A stretch of DNA of 64,000 nt from Acidimicrobiia bacterium. GTDB lineage: Bacteria; Acidobacteriota; Vicinamibacteria; Vicinamibacterales; UBA2999. Shown piece by piece: positions 63,503-64,000 of this stretch (positions are counted from its first letter, which is position 1; each line of letters starts with the position of its first letter). Position numbers and translations under genes: made by a program. Where the stretch lies: assembly GCA_016871275.1 (NCBI GenBank), contig VFZG01000003.1, positions 62,001 to 126,000 of the forward strand. Reading direction: 5' to 3'. Under the pieces are notes generated by a model. That model was not told the origin of the DNA. It saw nothing but the letters and a program-made list of their open reading frames with translations, and ran no database searches.

Positions 63503-64000
63503 TGCTGCTGCGACGCCGAGGTGCGGGCAGCATTCCGTTCAGCCACCATCCGCTTGTAGTCCGCCTCGTCCAGATAGGTCCACGTCACCCACGAGAACGC
63601 CATCTCGTCCATCGTCCGCTGGCCGTAGCCGATCCAGTTGCGCGGATCGGGATTGCTGCGGTTCTCGGCGGTGTTGTCGTGCCAGAGGATGGTGTGCAAC
63701 ACCGTTCCAGCAGGCAGCAGCGGCGTGGAGTCGTCGGTGTAGTTGTAGACCTTGTGCCAGTTGAAGTCGAAATACATGCAGTTCAGCGTCTGGGCGCGGC
63801 CGGACGGCAGAATCGCCTCCACGCACATGCGCTTGCCGCGATTATGCATGTGGGCCTGGAGCGCGGTGACGCGCGCCGGCTTGGTGAACGTGTAGTAGCC
63901 GTCATGGCGCGTGACGGTGTTCCCCGGGATGTCGAGCTCTTCGTGCGCGTTGGCGATCTGCAGCGAGATCTGGTGATACTTGGGCTTGTAGCCCTTCGGA
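63499..64000 (-). CDS. Cu2-monooxygenase-like C-terminal domain protein, 5' end outside window
   Basis: The frame is open beyond 64000 (I translated back to PKGYKPKYHQISLQIANAHEE). The visible C-terminal part has ALQAHMHNRGKRMCVEAILPSG, MYFDFNWHKVYNY and PLLPAGTVLHTILWHDNTAEN, matching the ascorbate-dependent type II copper monooxygenase C-terminal domain seen in fused cytochrome or redoxin proteins of Acidobacteriota and Planctomycetota. HMH is the copper-site candidate. The domain order upstream cannot be seen. ATGA-coupled to the next gene. Confidence 0.7.
   Translation of the reverse strand, partial: PKGYKPKYHQISLQIANAHEELDIPGNTVTRHDGYYTFTKPARVTALQAHMHNRGKRMCVEAILPSGRAQTLNCMYFDFNWHKVYNYTDDSTPLLPAGTVLHTILWHDNTAENRSNPDPRNWIGYGQRTMDEMAFSWVTWTYLDEADYKRMVAERNAARTSASQQQ

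Overview
The window is high-GC (roughly two thirds G+C by eye) chromosomal DNA from a Gram-negative bacterium. An LptD outer-membrane assembly protein, a TonB/ExbB/ExbD/ExbD cluster beside a large Oar-like receptor with an N-terminal carboxypeptidase-regulatory fold, Tat-exported oxidoreductases, a membrane pyrophosphatase and a C-terminal Cu2-monooxygenase-like domain together suggest an Acidobacteriota, most likely a Vicinamibacteria-type lineage. This placement is inference: no rRNA is present. I recognise no rRNA, tRNA, CRISPR, prophage or insertion sequence, and the coding content is almost entirely core genome.

Layout. 0-6 kb: an inactive M16 peptidase fragment, two paralogous small membrane-anchored proteins tail to tail, a coupled CDP-alcohol phosphotransferase / membrane protein / epimerase run, a cupin and the active M16 peptidase. 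5.8-10.8 kb: ileS-lspA-lgt-rluD, overlapping genes for translation and lipoprotein maturation. 10.8-15.5 kb: peptidase E, a Tat-exported GMC oxidoreductase with its small subunit, a divergent sugar-isomerase-like protein and a Nudix hydrolase. 15.5-23 kb: lon, a dksA-like gene, a low-GC unexplained stretch, a Cys-rich protein, rpmB, ridA and relA/spoT. 22.8-31.8 kb: TPR lipoprotein, Oar-like receptor, TPR protein and the TonB energy-transducing operon. 32-40 kb: tgt-yajC-secDF-uppP-DUF502-hppA. 40-48.8 kb: ddl, a TPR protein, two tiny Lys/Ala-rich microgenes, a HEAT-repeat/cyclophilin lipoprotein, an OSBS-like enolase, a deoxynucleoside kinase, accD and folC. 48.8-64 kb: lptD, two nucleotide-sugar enzymes, a radical-SAM protein, an M20 peptidase, thiC with a TPP riboswitch, hrpB, an M1 peptidase, an M23 peptidase and an oxidoreductase fragment.

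Themes. Envelope biogenesis dominates: lipoprotein processing, Sec, LPS transport, undecaprenyl recycling, D-Ala-D-Ala ligation and TonB. The genome is extremely compact. Four of ten convergent junctions abut with zero spacing and two overlap, while divergent start codons can lie under 30 bp apart. Many genes have a -10-like hexamer ending 6-10 nt before the start codon and no Shine-Dalgarno sequence, suggesting widespread leaderless mRNAs.

The least explained signals are (1) twin genes for 14- and 15-residue Lys/Ala peptides with their own promoter, ribosome sites and terminators at 42.29-42.77 kb; (2) intergenic arrays with strict 7-bp periodicity at seven places, most beginning in a neighbouring stop codon; and (3) a roughly 53% GC, hairpin-rich stretch at 18.66-18.96 kb.
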